From Enoplosus armatus (lineage: Eukaryota; Chordata; Actinopteri; Centrarchiformes; Enoplosidae): a stretch of DNA of 64,000 nt. This document shows, piece by piece, positions 1 through 11,910 of this stretch. How positions within the stretch are numbered: position 1 is the first letter of the stretch; each line of letters begins with the position of its first letter. Made by a program: the position numbers and the translations under genes. Where the stretch lies: the NCBI RefSeq assembly GCF_043641665.1, contig NC_092181.1:21088463-21152462 (forward strand). Reading direction: 5' to 3'. The notes under the pieces were generated by a model, which worked only from the letters and a program-made list of their open reading frames with translations, was not told where the DNA came from and ran no database searches.

Positions 1-3000
1 TAAAAGCCTGTTATCGTCTGGACATGTAGCAGATGTGGCAGTAGGCCTACATCTGTTTAAGATAAAGAGAAGTAAGGGGGCAACCATTTATATAGGCCTA
101 CAGTTTAATAAGTAACTTGTTGCTATGATTAAGTGCATTTTAACATATACATTGTACAACAATGGACACTTTTACTAATGAAACTTTCCAGTTTATCAAG
201 TTTTAACTCTCTCTGTGTGTGTGTGTGTGTGTGTTTGGCTGCAAAGTGGTTTCATTTGGGGAAGTTTAGAGTATGACTCATGTGGGCTCTGGTCCATTCG
301 GGAGGGCCTCTCTGTCTCTCCACCTCTCTCGGTGTTTAATACACCCATTTCCACGTCTATCCTGGAGTGTAAAGCCGCCCTCCCTCTCTTAAAGGGGAAA
401 TCAGTTCTCTTTCTCTCTGTCAGGGTGGAGTTGTATGTTACCATTAAAAAACGATGTGATTATATTCATGATAATCAGTTTAGTCCAGGGCTCTAAATCA
501 GACATATGCGTGGTGTGATCTGCTCACAGAAGTCAGTTTTAATGGGTCTTTCTTTGACAAAGGCCTAATTTGAGGATAAACATAAGACTGGTGATACTCT
601 ATATTTTTGTTATTGTTAGTAAACGCAGTAAAACTAACAATAAATTGATCCTACCAACCAGTATTAGCAAGTGTCTGTGTTGCCAAAGCCTGATAGAGCC
701 TACTCCTCGGTGCCATAGACCTCAATTGTTAAAAAATATTAAAAACACATCAATGAGCCACACCTTTGCTCTGAATAAACTGTGGTTTATTTTGAGTCAA
801 TCCCACAAACTGTACACTGTCCCTGAGCCGTTAATACTCACCTGTACATTGTTTTTGTATTCATTTGTGGCTGAAAAAAAGTCCTCAACAAATACAGTAT
901 TTAAGTATCATTTGCTAAAGAACCACAGCGCCCAGCTGTTTTGCTACTATATATTTGTGACTCACGTTAAAAGATTTAAGTCTTCACTAGGAAAGAATTG
1001 GCTTTGGGCCACAATTTTAGAAATACTGAGGTCATAAGCAGCCTCCACACCACAAGAGATAAAAAGACCTGTCAAAGTTTCTAGTAATTTTTTCTAGTTG
1101 TTCTAGTGTTTTTCCTCATATAATTCTCATTTTGTAAAGTCCCTTTATTCAAGGTGATTCATAAGAAGAGTTTTATCTTCTGAGGGAGAAAAAAAAACGG
1201 TTAAATGTTTAAAGATGTTCTAAGACATAGAAATAATCTCCTTTGAATAAGGATTTGCCGCAATTACATCTACTCCTTCTCCCTCATTGGAAAATCCAGA
1301 ATCAATTAATATGCTAATATTGTTCATTTCAAAAGTTTCACTTTTTAACTAGACACGAGAGGTCTCCTATTTCTCTGAGAAGTCCATTGTCAGAGTCTGT
1401 ATTTCTTTATTTTTCTTGGCCTGCTGTGACAGCCTCTCGTTACGTATGGCGAGTCAACATATCTCCATCAGCAGCCTCAGGTCATGTCTGAACTCGCTCC
1501 ATGTGACGCAATTTATCACTCGCTATAGGAGCTAAACCTGTGTCTCACATTCCAGTGGACATTCTCTGCATTGTGTTGTGTTGCTGTCCAAACATCTCCT
1601 CGTTCAGCTGTTTGTCCGAGCAGCCATCTGCACGCTGATTAGATTTAGCTTGTGGTGCTGAGTGTGTTTATGAAAAAGGAGAGCTCGTGGACATTTTGGC
1701 GTTCCTTCCTGCAGAGCGAGACAGAATCCTGGTTGTTAACTTGTTTTTGGATGTCACACTTTTTTCCTCCAGATTTTCTGGCTCAGAATTCCAGAGACAT
1801 TCCCGTGGTTTTCCACTTTAAACATCTCTCCCCCCTGAAATAAGAAGCAACGACTTGGCTAATTCATTGTTAATGTGTCACAGTTTTAGGGAGTGTCTGG
1901 AATGAGTGCAGCATTGTTACAGAAAGACACTTTTACTAAAAATCAATCTTAAAGTTAATGTTTTTCCAGCCTGCTCTTCTGAAACACTTTTTCCACATTC
2001 AGGCAAATTATTAGCCTGATAATCAGACTGAATTGACATTTCGTTTCACTTCATCCCTCATATTTGAATCGCTGAACAAATCTGAGATGTAGGCGGCGGT
2101 TCAAAGGCTGAAAAATGATGTGGGAACACGCTGGTTATGAGACTGGAGTGTATGAACTAAGTGGTTTGATGTGAGAGCGTGTGTGCACATCTGCATGTGT
2201 TTCATGGAGCTGTAAGTCATTAAGTTCATTAAGTGCATTTGAAATGACAGCCTCTGATGAGCGTATGTACATAACAAATCTGACAGTGTTTTATATGTAT
2301 GTAAGCATAGAGATTATATAGAGAAACATAGAGATTGATTAAGTATATTCTGTTATGTTATTAAGTGTGGAAGTCTTTGATGACATTATGCATGTAAGGA
2401 ATCTGAGATAAGTATGATCTGCAATGTTATGGCATTTGCTTAATATCTGATAAGAAGCTATAAATACATGTGACAAATTTAGCATGCATAAATAATGTTG
2501 AGGTACATACATGAAGAGACTTGGTCTCATTTTACATCCTGTTTGATGCCACTGACTACAGGAGCATTAATACATTTATTATTTATGTATGTTTTTATTT
2601 ATCAAACAACAACAAGAAGACATTCAAAACAAAAGGACATTTAGCCATAAAACATATAGTCTTTCCAATTAAGTAATAATAATAGTAATAAGTGTTAGTT
2701 GGAGGGTTTAAGCTTGCTGCGGTTTACAGACAAGAGTCAAGGGAAACACTCTGTCCACTAATAGTGGTTAAAGTTGATGCAATCCGTGTCCAAAATTGTA
2801 ACACAGGGGAACAACACTTGCATGGTGTTATGCTGGAAGTTGTCAGTGTTTGCAAGTCCCATGAGAAATAATCTACATTAGGTATTATGGGTTCTGTGCA
2901 ATATTTTGTGCTGTATTATCCGTATGTTGCTGTTGGAAGAACATTTGAGTATATTTAGATATACAGTAAAGAGGTCCAGAATTCAGGAGACGTGTCTATG

Positions 3001-3078
3001 GGGATATCAGCTGCCCAACAAAAAAAGAAAAATCTACACCAGAATAATCCTCCTCTGTCCACTTCTTCCATGTTGCAG
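1..3078. other. Upstream spacer / likely 5' intron of the annexin gene
   Basis: AT-rich sequence with a short (TG)n run at about 216-233 and no exon I can support. The missing first annexin exon (5'UTR plus ATG) should lie here or left of the window. I could not pick a convincing ATG followed by a splice donor. A 155-codon open frame at 570-1037 has no recognisable domain and looks accidental. Confidence 0.5.
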
Positions 3079-6000
3079 GCCAGCAGAGGAACTGTGAAAG
3101 CCAGTGGAAACTTCAATGCCAGTGCGGATGCTGAGGTCCTGTACAAGGCCATGAAAGGGCTGGGTAAGATGCTTGTGTGTATGCACATCTGCTGTCTGCA
3201 CAGTGTCATCTGATACGTTGAAGGCGTGTCAGTCAGTAGTACAACTCCAACAGACCAATGAGAGAGCGCTTTCCTCCCGGAACAATAACTGTAGCAATCC
3301 CTGCTGTCTGTGCGGACCTCCACCCAGACAGCAGTGAGTCATGAACACAAGAGCAGAGTAGAAGCTTGAGTCACTGTGAGCAAACTCATCCTCTGACCTC
3401 GACTGAAGGCTGTAATTATGTGGGTGGAATAATTGTAATCAGAAGTCCTCCTAGACAGAGCATGCTCCTTGTTACGGAATATGTGTAGCTTGTCAGAATA
3501 GTTATAAACAAACGTTTGCAGCTCGGGTGAGTAACCATGGTGCTTGTTGTCATAGGGACCGACGAAGATGCCATCTTGCAGCTGTTGACGACTCGCAGCA
3601 ACTTCCAGAGGCAGGAGATCAAGGCCGCCTACAAAACTTTGTTTGGAAAGGTTGGACTTCCTTAACAGCTGTTAAACCACACATATTAGAACTTAAAAAG
3701 CCTCAGTATACTTCAAATGTGCATTTAAAGGCATACCTGATCTGAATTGGCCATCATACCCTCCTTCTGGATGCATCTCACTGCTTTTTCCAGGAATTAT
3801 GTGTCTTGGGTGCATTTGTAGTCTTGACATGATTAATTATGCAAACAGGAATAAGGGCGCACACTTTCGGAGTTGTGTGGGCTTTAAATTTTCGTCTGTG
3901 ATAGCTGGTTATTCAGATCGTGATTGCTGTAGGGCGTTGATAAGAATAGGTGGGTACATTTAATCTAGTCAACAGAGGAAATAATACAGAACAAAACTAA
4001 AACTACACATACTTCATCAAAAATAAAGGATATAAAGAAGGATATAAACATATTACTGTAACTGTAACATTTATATTTCTATATTGATAGGAATTATTGA
4101 AATATAATTATCTTAAACAGGTACAAACCATTTCACTACTGATAAATAGCACCAAATAAACGATTAAATCAGCATGCAAATACTCCACAATAGGTCCACA
4201 ATCCTACTTTCCTAAATTGGTTAGCATCTGCATTTTTCTGCTCCTTATCAAACACATAATTAGCTAAAACCTCCTTTCAGTAATGAAAACAACTCTTAAC
4301 CAGACTTACCTTTACCTCTTGCCAAGAGTTCGATAAGAAGATTGATACCACTTTTGTGTATGCATGGTAAATATGAAGCCACAGCCAGCTGGCGAGCTTA
4401 GCTTAGCATAAAAACTGGAGAAAGGGGGATTTTCGTACCTTTGGGCAGAGTCAGGATAGCTGTTTCCAGTCTTGGCTGAGGTAACTGGCTGCTTGCTCCA
4501 GCTTGATATTTACAGTACAGACACGAGGGTGGTATTGATCTTCACATGTATCTCTTGGCAAGAAAGCAAATAAGCATATTTTATTCAAGGGTTGAACTAT
4601 TCCTTTAACACAAGCTACGCAGAAAACGTTATGCTTCCCCGCACAGGGAACAATTAGATCCCAACATAATAAGCTGTTGCTTGTTCAGCCATTTGAGCTG
4701 AACAGGGGAGCCATTAATACTATTCAGGATATTTGGACAGTCTCTAACAATGATGAAGAGAGCTTAAGAGAAGAGTTAAAATCCTGCCCACTTTCACACG
4801 TTTGCACACCTGGTCAATTGCTGCATAAAATGGCCGTGCTGGTCAGATTGTCAGAGCCCACAAACTCTCTGTCGGTCACGTCGATTTTAGAAGCTGTTAA
4901 GACGATCATGCAAAGTCTTTGTTTGAAGCATACTGAGGCCTTTAAACACGATGACTGGTCACAGCATCAAAGCTCCAACTTGACTCCGTCAAACCATTAC
5001 AGCCAGTACAGTACAAATCATCACCAGGAAATCCATATATGTGACAGGATCTGATAAGTGACCTGAAGGGAGAGCTGGGTGGCAAATTTGAGGCCCTGAT
5101 CGTGGCTCTGATGACCCCACCCATCGCTTACGATGTGACATCCCTCCGCAACGCCATCAAGGTAAGTGCTGCAGTTGACAGATATAAGACTGATGAAGAC
5201 TCTTACCTGCTGAAGATGGAGAGTTTATACACACAAACAGAACTTAGACCGGTCAGAGCAGCTGGAAACTCAAATGTCATTTCATCTCTTTGACCTGTAG
5301 GGGGCAGGAACTGACGAGAAGGTCCTGGTGGAGATCCTGGCCTCCAGAACACCTCAGCAGGTGAAGGACATCGTAGCTGCTTATAGACAAGGTAACACAC
5401 ACATGCACATAAACGCACACACGCTAATACTGCAAGATAAACTCACCCGTCTTAAAAAAGTAGATCAGCAACATGTTTAAATTGTACAAAGTCTATGTTA
5501 ACATGAAGTTTAACTCGTCTAAAATGCCCATTTAAGCACACAGGACACTGTAGTCCACATTCTTCGTTTTTATTCCTTCGCTGGAAATGTCCTCCTTTTA
5601 AAAACAGAAAATGAAACATGGTTATAAAACATGATAAGCATGTTAAGCACAATAAACACGGTCGAAGACTATTATAATGCTATTGGCACAGACAATCTGA
5701 TCTACATATTAAACAATCAGAGACAGGAGCTGACAGAAGACAATTTTAAAAGTGTGAATTATTGATGTTTTCCGTGGCAACTGTCAATAAAAAGGCACAA
5801 AAACGAGCTGGGATAAAATCACATGTAAATAAACTGTATTATAGTTTGGAGTGATTTGAGAGATTTGTAAACTTTTATAGGCACGCGTGTCATTTTTCAT
5901 GTATTTTGGGTTTCTGATGAATGTAATTTCTTTAGATTATATTATCATATCAATATCATATTATAGTGTGACAAAAAGCTGGGAAACGTTTTTTCAAGAT

Positions 6001-9000
6001 CAGAGCTGAAATAAAACATTAACGTGTTTCCTGTGTTCCTCAGAGTATGATGACGACCTGGAGGAGGACGTGTCTGGTGACACTTCAGGTCACTTCAAGA
6101 GACTCCTGGTTATTCTGCTGCAGGTAAACCTCTCCTCTCCTCTATCCTTGTCTCCTCTCCTCTATCCTTGTCTCCTCTCCTCTCTCTTTGTCTCCTCTCC
6201 TCTCCTCTCCTCTACCCTTGTTTCCTCTCCTCTACCCTTGTCTCCTCTCCTCTCTCTTTGTCTCCTCTCCTCTACCCTTGACACCTCTCCTTTCCTCAAC
6301 CCTTGACACCTCTCCTCTACCCTTGTTTCCTCTCCTCTCCCCTTGTTTCCTCTCCTCTCCTCTCCCCTTGTTTTCTCTCCTCTCCTCTCCTCTCCCCTTG
6401 TTTCCTCTCCTCTACCCTTGTTTCCTCTCCTCCCTCTTTGTCTCCTCTCCTCCCTCTTTGTCTCCTCTCCTCTACCCTTGTCTCCTCTCCTCTCTCTTTG
6501 TCTCCTCTCCTCTACCCTTGACACCTCTCCTTTCCTCAACCCTTGACACCTCTCCTCTACCCTTGTTTCCTCTCCTCTCCCCTTGTTTCCTCTCCTCTCC
6601 TCTCCTCTCCTCTCCCCTTGTTTTCTCTCCTCTCCTCTCCTCTCCCCTTGTTCCCTCCCCTCTCCTTTCCTTTCCTGTCCTCTCCTCTCTAACAGGAATA
6701 TTTGTGTCTCTCCTCAGGCGAACAGGCAGAAGGGGATCCAGGAGGGGAACATCGAGAGTGATGCTCAGGTGAGTCAGCTGTTTGTTGCTGGTCAGTAAAT
6801 ATTTCTGCTTTTCTCCATCAATGGTGTCTTTGTCTTTTTGTCGGAGGGTGTGACTGTCACATGTGTTTGTGGACTTCAGAGCCAATTTGTGTTTGTGTTT
6901 GTTTGTGTTTTGGAGTTGACAGTTTGTGCAGCTAATCTGTAATGATGTTGTGACGCCCACTAGTGGAGGGAGAGGGTAACAATTATCTTAAAGTTTCCTG
7001 GTTAAATTTAAAAGAAACTAAAAAGGCAGAAACACACTGTGAAGAGGTATGTTATGGGTAAACTGTTTTCCTCTAGTTCTTGCTGCCACTTTGCTCTAAG
7101 CTCTCAGAGCTCTCAGGATGGGTGATATGAGGCAATATTTGTCTGCCGTCCTACCCTGCTGGCTATCCCTTTGATATCTTTCAATGATTTTACACCAGTG
7201 ATTCCCAATCTGGGTGTCACAGCATTTATCTGAGGAGTCGCAGGATTTTGTTTGCTTCTAATCTTTTCTTCTCAAAAGTATTCAAATTAAACAAGTGAAA
7301 CAAATCTGTGTTAGGTTGAACTGGTCACGACCTGTAGACATATGCAATCAGGGATGAAGGGTCGCAAGTAGACCACAAGGTAAAAAAGTTGGACACTGTA
7401 TTAAACTGTTGTTGGCAAAGCTGCAAATCGTTGGCAGAATTGGATTTAGTTAGGTTTTTGCATCAATATCAAGAACTTGATTTCTCAGGTATTTCAGTAT
7501 GCTGCTTTAACCAAAAATAGACATCACTGTCTGGTGTCAGCCCCACGCCGCCAGTTTGTCCATTAAAAATCTATAAATTAAACCTTAAAGTCAAACTTTA
7601 GCGTGCAAGTCCAGGCTGACATACGTGGTTGATGCCACTATATTAAATCAAACGTTCAACAGGTTGTGAAGTGGTCTCAGTAACAGTGATGGTAAACTGG
7701 TAAGTGGTCTTCACTTTTATAACGCTTTTCAACCTTAACGGTTCCCAAAGTGCTTTACAGATCAGGTCTCATTCACCCATTCACACACCGATGGCAACCG
7801 AGCTGCCATGCAAGGTGCTGGCCTCAGGAGCAGCTTAGGGTGCAGTGTCTTGCTCAAGGACACTTGAGGACCTGTGGATGGGGGAGCCGGGGATTGAACC
7901 CCCAACCCACTCTACCCTTCTCTACCTCTTGTGCGACAGCGCTAACCACTGCCAGCATATCTTTTACTTAAGTAAAAGTAGCAATACTCTGTTACATGTA
8001 AAAGCCCTGCACTCAAAATTGATTTTAGTACAAAAAGTACAAAAGTAATATCAGTAAAATGTATTTAAAGTATCAAAAGTAAAAGTATTCGTCGGGCAGA
8101 TTGGCCACTTTCAAAGTGTTGTGTTATTATATATATTATGCAGTGTATTGGAATATTATTACTGATTCATTAGCATGAGGTGAAGCTAGTTATTTATATA
8201 AAGTATTTTATATATGTTTGGGTACTTTAATATATAACGATTTATCATATTTTATGAATTGATCATATGTTTTAATCTCAATCTGCAAAGTAACTAGTAA
8301 CTATAGCTGCGAGATAAATGTAGTAAAGTAAAAATAACAATATTCCCCACTGAAATGTTGTGGAGTAGAAGTATAAGTAGCATAAAATAGAAATACTCAA
8401 GTACTTCAAAACTGTACTTAAATGTTCTCAGTTACTTTCCACCACTGACTAGTAAATTGACTTTAGCATGTAAAAGGTGGAGTGTACCTTTAAGAGTCCA
8501 GCTTGTTGTTACTGTTCCGATGCTTTTGAAGAACAAACACTGTGTGATGTAAAACCATTTGTTTCTGTGGTCGTAGGTCCTCTTCAAGGCAGGAGAGCAG
8601 AAGTTCGGCACTGATGAACAATCATTTGTCACCATCCTGGGAAACCGGAGCGCAGAACATCTTAGGAAAGGTTTGTCTGCAAGAATTAAAGAGCTGCTAT
8701 GATTATTTTACAGTTTCACATGATATCCAGACTCATTCTGAACCTGCCTGTTTCAGTATTTGACACTTACATGAAGATGTCTGGATACGAGATGGAGGAG
8801 AGCATTAAGAGGGAAACATCGGGAGCCCTGAGAGATCTGCTGCTCGCCGTGGGTACGAAACTACACAACTCCACACTGCAGACTGCTTCTGTTGTCAGCT
8901 TCTCGAGAGGTGGTGATTTTGAAAGACTAATAATGACACATTTTCTTCACCGTTGCCTGTGTTTTCTGTTTTTCTTTTAAAGTGAAGTGTGCAAGGAGCG

Positions 9001-9644
9001 TTCCAGCCTATTTTGCTGAGACCCTGTACTATGCGATGAAGGTATGACAACAAGATGTCTGAAATGGCCAACCAAATATTGTCAATGCTGTGTTTAACCA
9101 CTATATAATCACATTATAATGCCAGCTAAATGCAATCCATAGCAGCTAAATAAAACGTAACCTACGTCACCATTGGGGCTTTCAATTGGCACATATATCC
9201 CGATTGTTGGCCATGATGTATTTTCGTGCATATCTGGATCTAGATTAACCGTTTCTAAAAAGCAGAAGCTCATTGTTTATACGTTTATGTGGCATACAGT
9301 CATCGTGAGTGTGTGTTGTGTTGCAGGGTGCAGGAACTGATGACAACACCCTGATCCGAGTGATGGCGAGTCGCAGTGAGGTGGACCTGTTGGACATCAG
9401 AGCTGAGTTCAGGCGGTTGTTTGCCTGCTCTCTGTTTTCCATGATCAAGGTACACACACACACGAGCACATAAATAAACAAATACACTGTACTACACACA
9501 CATACACACACCTAAGTTGCCATTACACCTGTAATGCTTTTTCCCTCCTTTCTTAAATTCTGCGTGTGTTTTGTGTTACAGGGAGATACCGGCGGTGACT
9601 ACAGAAAGGCCTTACTGCTGCTCTGTGGTGGAGATGACGCGTAA
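3079..9644 (+). CDS. anxa5: Annexin A5-type protein, multi-exon gene (ATG exon not identified)
   Basis: Ca2+-dependent phospholipid-binding annexin, expected in the cytosol and on the inner or outer face of membranes. Coding exons: 3079-3163, 3556-3650, 5048-5161, 5301-5391, 6044-6123, 6718-6768, 8577-8670, 8757-8852, 8983-9041, 9327-9449, 9582-9644. All have AG/GT borders and compatible phases. They encode 316 residues, so 317 with an initiator Met, against about 320 for vertebrate annexin A5. Four annexin repeats are visible through their calcium loops: GLGTDE near residue 28, GAGTDE near 100, KFGTDE near 182 and GAGTDD near 257. The tail ends LLLCGGDDA, which is A5-like. Exon sizes such as 95, 114, 91, 80, 94, 96, 59 and 123 bp fit the usual annexin pattern. 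Exon 1 is entered in phase 0 behind a pyrimidine-rich acceptor, so the ATG must lie in an upstream exon, in or before 1-3078. Family assignment is firm; A5 rather than another short annexin is likely. Confidence 0.93.
4310..4608 (-). repeat. TTAA-ended interspersed repeat (annexin intron)
   Basis: The end reads, on the - strand, TTAAAGGAATAGTTCAAC, and the same start occurs at 30027 on the + strand. Both copies carry the GCTTAGCTTAGCA..AAAGACTGGA-type core. The terminal TTAA suggests a piggyBac-like non-autonomous element; that class is an inference from the end sequence only. Confidence 0.55.
6124..6710. repeat. Polypyrimidine minisatellite filling an annexin intron
   Basis: The intron between the 80-bp and 51-bp annexin exons (6124-6717) is almost entirely a C/T-only array on the + strand. 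It is built of roughly 20-bp units such as TCTCCTCTCCTCTACCCTTG, with variants ending CCCCTTG or TCTTTG. A 240-bp higher-order duplication is visible: 6241-6360 and 6481-6600 are identical base for base. Long open frames over it, rich in Pro, Leu and Ser on the + strand and Arg, Glu and Gly on the - strand, are artefacts of the repeat. Confidence 0.95.
7196..7398. repeat. CAGTG-ended repeat with 'GATTCCCAATCTGGGTGTC' start
   Basis: Starts CAGTGATTCCCAATCTGGG and finishes GTTGGACACTG, a short imperfect inverted terminal repeat. It resembles the better-preserved CAGTGGTTC-ended copies at 49073-49449 and 53094-53418. Probably a non-autonomous DNA transposon remnant. Confidence 0.45.
7716..7950 (-). 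repeat. tRNA-derived SINE
   Basis: Read on the - strand, the head has a box A-like TGGTTAGCGCTG and a box B-like GGTTCAATCCC about 45 bases later, the layout of a tRNA-related pol III promoter. Behind it follow CTTGAGCAAGACACTG and AGCACTTTGGGAACCGTTAAGG, then a tail reading AAAAGCGTTATAAAAGTG, typical of fish SINEs that borrow a LINE 3' end. It has no intact tRNA cloverleaf, so it is a SINE and not a tRNA gene. It sits in the annexin intron, antisense to the gene. Confidence 0.7.
7961..8447. repeat. hAT-like MITE, copy 1 (CAGTGGTGGAAAGTAACT family)
   Basis: Begins inside the element (TTTTACTTAAGTAAAAGTAG) and ends with the conserved terminus AGTTACTTTCCACCACTG. It abuts the SINE. The left terminus is lost. 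Confidence 0.7.
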
Positions 9645-10003
9645 CCATGGCAACAAAGCAATACAACAAGAACCACACCTGAAGTGCCTCCTCTCTAAGT
9701 TGGGCCTTTGTGCCGTCGACTCACTGAAACAAGAAGCGAACGCAAAGTCAACATTCATCAAACTTGCTTGTGTGTGTGAGAGAGAGAAAGAGGGAGACGG
9801 CCCATCAGGTCTTTTTAAACTATGATACCAAATAATGTCTTTGAAAGGTAGCTAACATTTTGTTCATGTCCACATTATAATGCCGCTTTTGGTCGACTAA
9901 CATCTTCAATATGACTAATATTATATCAATTATTTGTAATGCTAAAGTATCAGACCACAGTTGTTTTGTTTGCACTTTGTATGGCAGAAACAATATATGC
10001 AAT

Positions 10004-10009
10004 AATAAA
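10004..10009 (+). promoter_or_regulatory. Polyadenylation signal of the annexin gene
   Basis: A canonical AATAAA lies 360 bases after the annexin stop codon (TAA 9642-9644), on the coding strand, and is followed by GT-rich sequence. It is the first canonical signal downstream, so the 3'UTR would be about 380 nt. Confidence 0.6.
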
Positions 10010-10209
10010 CATTTCCTCTGATGAAGTAAAAAATGGCACTTTTTTTCTTGTCTCTACCATGTCCCAGTACACACATCCTGTCCTGCAGTACACGTGTACA
10101 AGTACCTGTCTAGTGTCTGTTCAACATGCACTGGCCTCTCAGAGCCACTAGAGGGAGATAGAGCAGCTTTAATAGAGATACTCAACATCATGTCCTCATT
10201 GCTAGTAGA

Positions 10210-10611
10210 CAGAGGTGGAAAGTACTTGAGTGAAAGTACATTTACTCAGTACTATACTTCAGTACAACTACAAAACTTGCAGCTTTATGTTTTATAATAT
10301 GTTGTACTTTTTTTTCCACTACATTTATTTACCAGCTTCAGTAGCTGCTTACTTTGCAAATTAAGACTTTACATACAAAACATATCAGTTTATAAAATGT
10401 GAAGCATTATTACAGATCAGACTTCCCAGTAATAATAAGTACATAAATATAAACATAACACATAAATATTATCTACACCAGGTACAATGTTAAAATGCAG
10501 CTTACAGTATTCAGCATTCTCCATACTGAATACTTTTACTTTTACTGACAACACTTTAACTTGTAATGGAGTATTTTTACATTGTGCTATTGCTAGTTGT
10601 ACTCCAAAAGG
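10210..10611. repeat. hAT-like MITE, copy 2 (truncated)
   Basis: Starts CAGAGGTGGAAAGTACTTGAGTG and contains the ACATTTACTCAGTAC and TACTTTTACTTTTACT motifs shared with the other copies. The far terminus is not preserved. Confidence 0.65.
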
Positions 10612-10725
10612 ATCTGACCCCTGCTAATGACTTTGCATGCTACAGATCTTGTAATATCTGATGCTCTGTGATTTGGGTCCTTGAAACAACACTGTTACAC
10701 TGATGCCTGATGTTTTATGTGTCAG

Positions 10726-11089
10726 CAGTGGTGGAAGAAGTATTCAGATATTTTACTTAAGTAAAAGTAGAAATGCCACAGTGTAGAAATACTTTATTAC
10801 AAATAAAATTTTGCCTGCATTCAAGTTTTTACTTAAGTAAAAGTACAAAAGTATTAGTGTCAAAATATATTTAAAGTACCAAAAGTAAAAATACTCACAC
10901 ATTTCAGAATAATGTTTATTATATGAATATTATTGGATAGTAAGTAATCTAAAAAAGTGTAGTGGAGTAAAAAGTACAAAATTTGCCTGAAGTAGCAGAA
11001 AATGGAAATACTCAAGTAAAGTACAAGTACCTCAAAATTTACTAAGCACATTTACTTGAGTAAATGTATTTAGTTACTTTCCACCACTG
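10726..11089. repeat. hAT-like MITE, copy 3 (both ends preserved)
   Basis: Runs from CAGTGGTGGAAGAAGTATTC to GTTACTTTCCACCACTG, so the ends are inverted repeats (CAGTGGTGGAAA and its complement). It is flanked by an imperfect 8-bp target duplication: TGTGTCAG at 10718-10725 and TGCGTCAG at 11090-11097, with one mismatch. The 8-bp duplication and the CAGTG-type end point to a hAT-superfamily non-autonomous element. Confidence 0.8.
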
Positions 11090-11385
11090 TGCGTCAGGTA
11101 TGTGAAAGTATGATGTGTGTGAGCTGACAAAAACTTTAAATCTTTAAAGGGTCAGTTCACCCAAATTACATAAAAAACGTACAATTGCTCAGGTTTATTT
11201 CTGCCTCCACTCCAATACAACAAAGGTTAACAGAATTGTGTTTGTGGTGCTCACAGCCCTGAAACACTACATTTAAATGTATTTTGTAATCGGAGTGAAA
11301 TGATCCTGCAAATAATGATACCTTCACTGTTGAAAACATCACATATATGAAACTTTCCCTGCTGCAGATTATCCACTACTTTCAA

Positions 11386-11790
11386 CCACCAGGCAATTCA
11401 AAGTGCTTTACTTGCTGTGAGACAGAAAGGCGTTAAGGGAAGAAAAATGAACACAAGTCAATATAAAAAGACGTATGACATATAATTAGAACAAAAAGTA
11501 CAGTGCAGTCTAAAATATGAATGAACTGTCCCAAGTTAAACTTAATAAAATGGCAGACAGCAACATTTTAATCCCTGATTTAAAAGAGCTGAGAGTTTGA
11601 GCAGATCTTAAGTTTTCTGGGAGCTTGTTTCCAGAAATGTGAAGCATAAAAACTGAACGCTGCTTCTCTGTTTCTAGTTTTGACCCAGAAATGTTGTCAC
11701 TGTCGTTCTTCTTGCATTCTTTGTCACAAAAGAAGCTTGACAGCATTTGGATTTTAGTGCAACTTCTCGGGTTGACCTTCACCTACTTTA
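11386..11790. repeat. Probable teleost interspersed repeat
   Basis: Contains CAAAGTGCTTTACTTGCTGTGAGACAG and TGATTTAAAAGAGCTGAGAG-type stretches that I recognise from memory as common in fish genomes. No second copy is in the window, so it is not proven here. No coding potential. Confidence 0.35.
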
Positions 11791-11865
11791 AAGTGCCAGC
11801 TGCTGAATGAGGTAAATGTTACCAGTAAAATGATTTCAAAGTTAAATGTTTTGTTCTATGTGTAT

Positions 11866-11868
<3 letters not shown>

Positions 11869-11909
<41 letters not shown>
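11869..11909. repeat. (TG)n microsatellite
   Basis: About 20 uninterrupted TG units, intergenic. Confidence 0.97.

Positions 11910-11910
<1 letters not shown>

Noticed and set aside
570..1037. 155-codon open frame on the + strand
   Set aside because: No recognisable family, AT-rich, no supporting splice or context signal; looks like chance or old repeat sequence.
3070..3078. ATG TTG CAG directly before the first annexin exon as translation start
   Set aside because: The stretch CTCTGTCCACTTCTTCCATGTTGCAG reads as a pyrimidine tract plus AG acceptor, and family members have the ATG in an upstream exon. Not fully excluded.
4677..5054. 125-codon open frame running into an annexin exon
   Set aside because: Frame differs from the annexin frame at 5048; the AG acceptor at 5046-5047 separates it from the true exon; no homology seen.
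6070..6960. Several overlapping open frames rich in Ser/Pro/Leu (+) or Arg/Glu/Gly (-)
   Set aside because: They are translations of the C/T minisatellite inside an annexin intron; no domain, and all frames are open because the repeat lacks stops.
7838..7950. tRNA gene (GGTTCAATCCC box B)
   Set aside because: No cloverleaf can be folded and the sequence continues into a SINE body and LINE-like tail.
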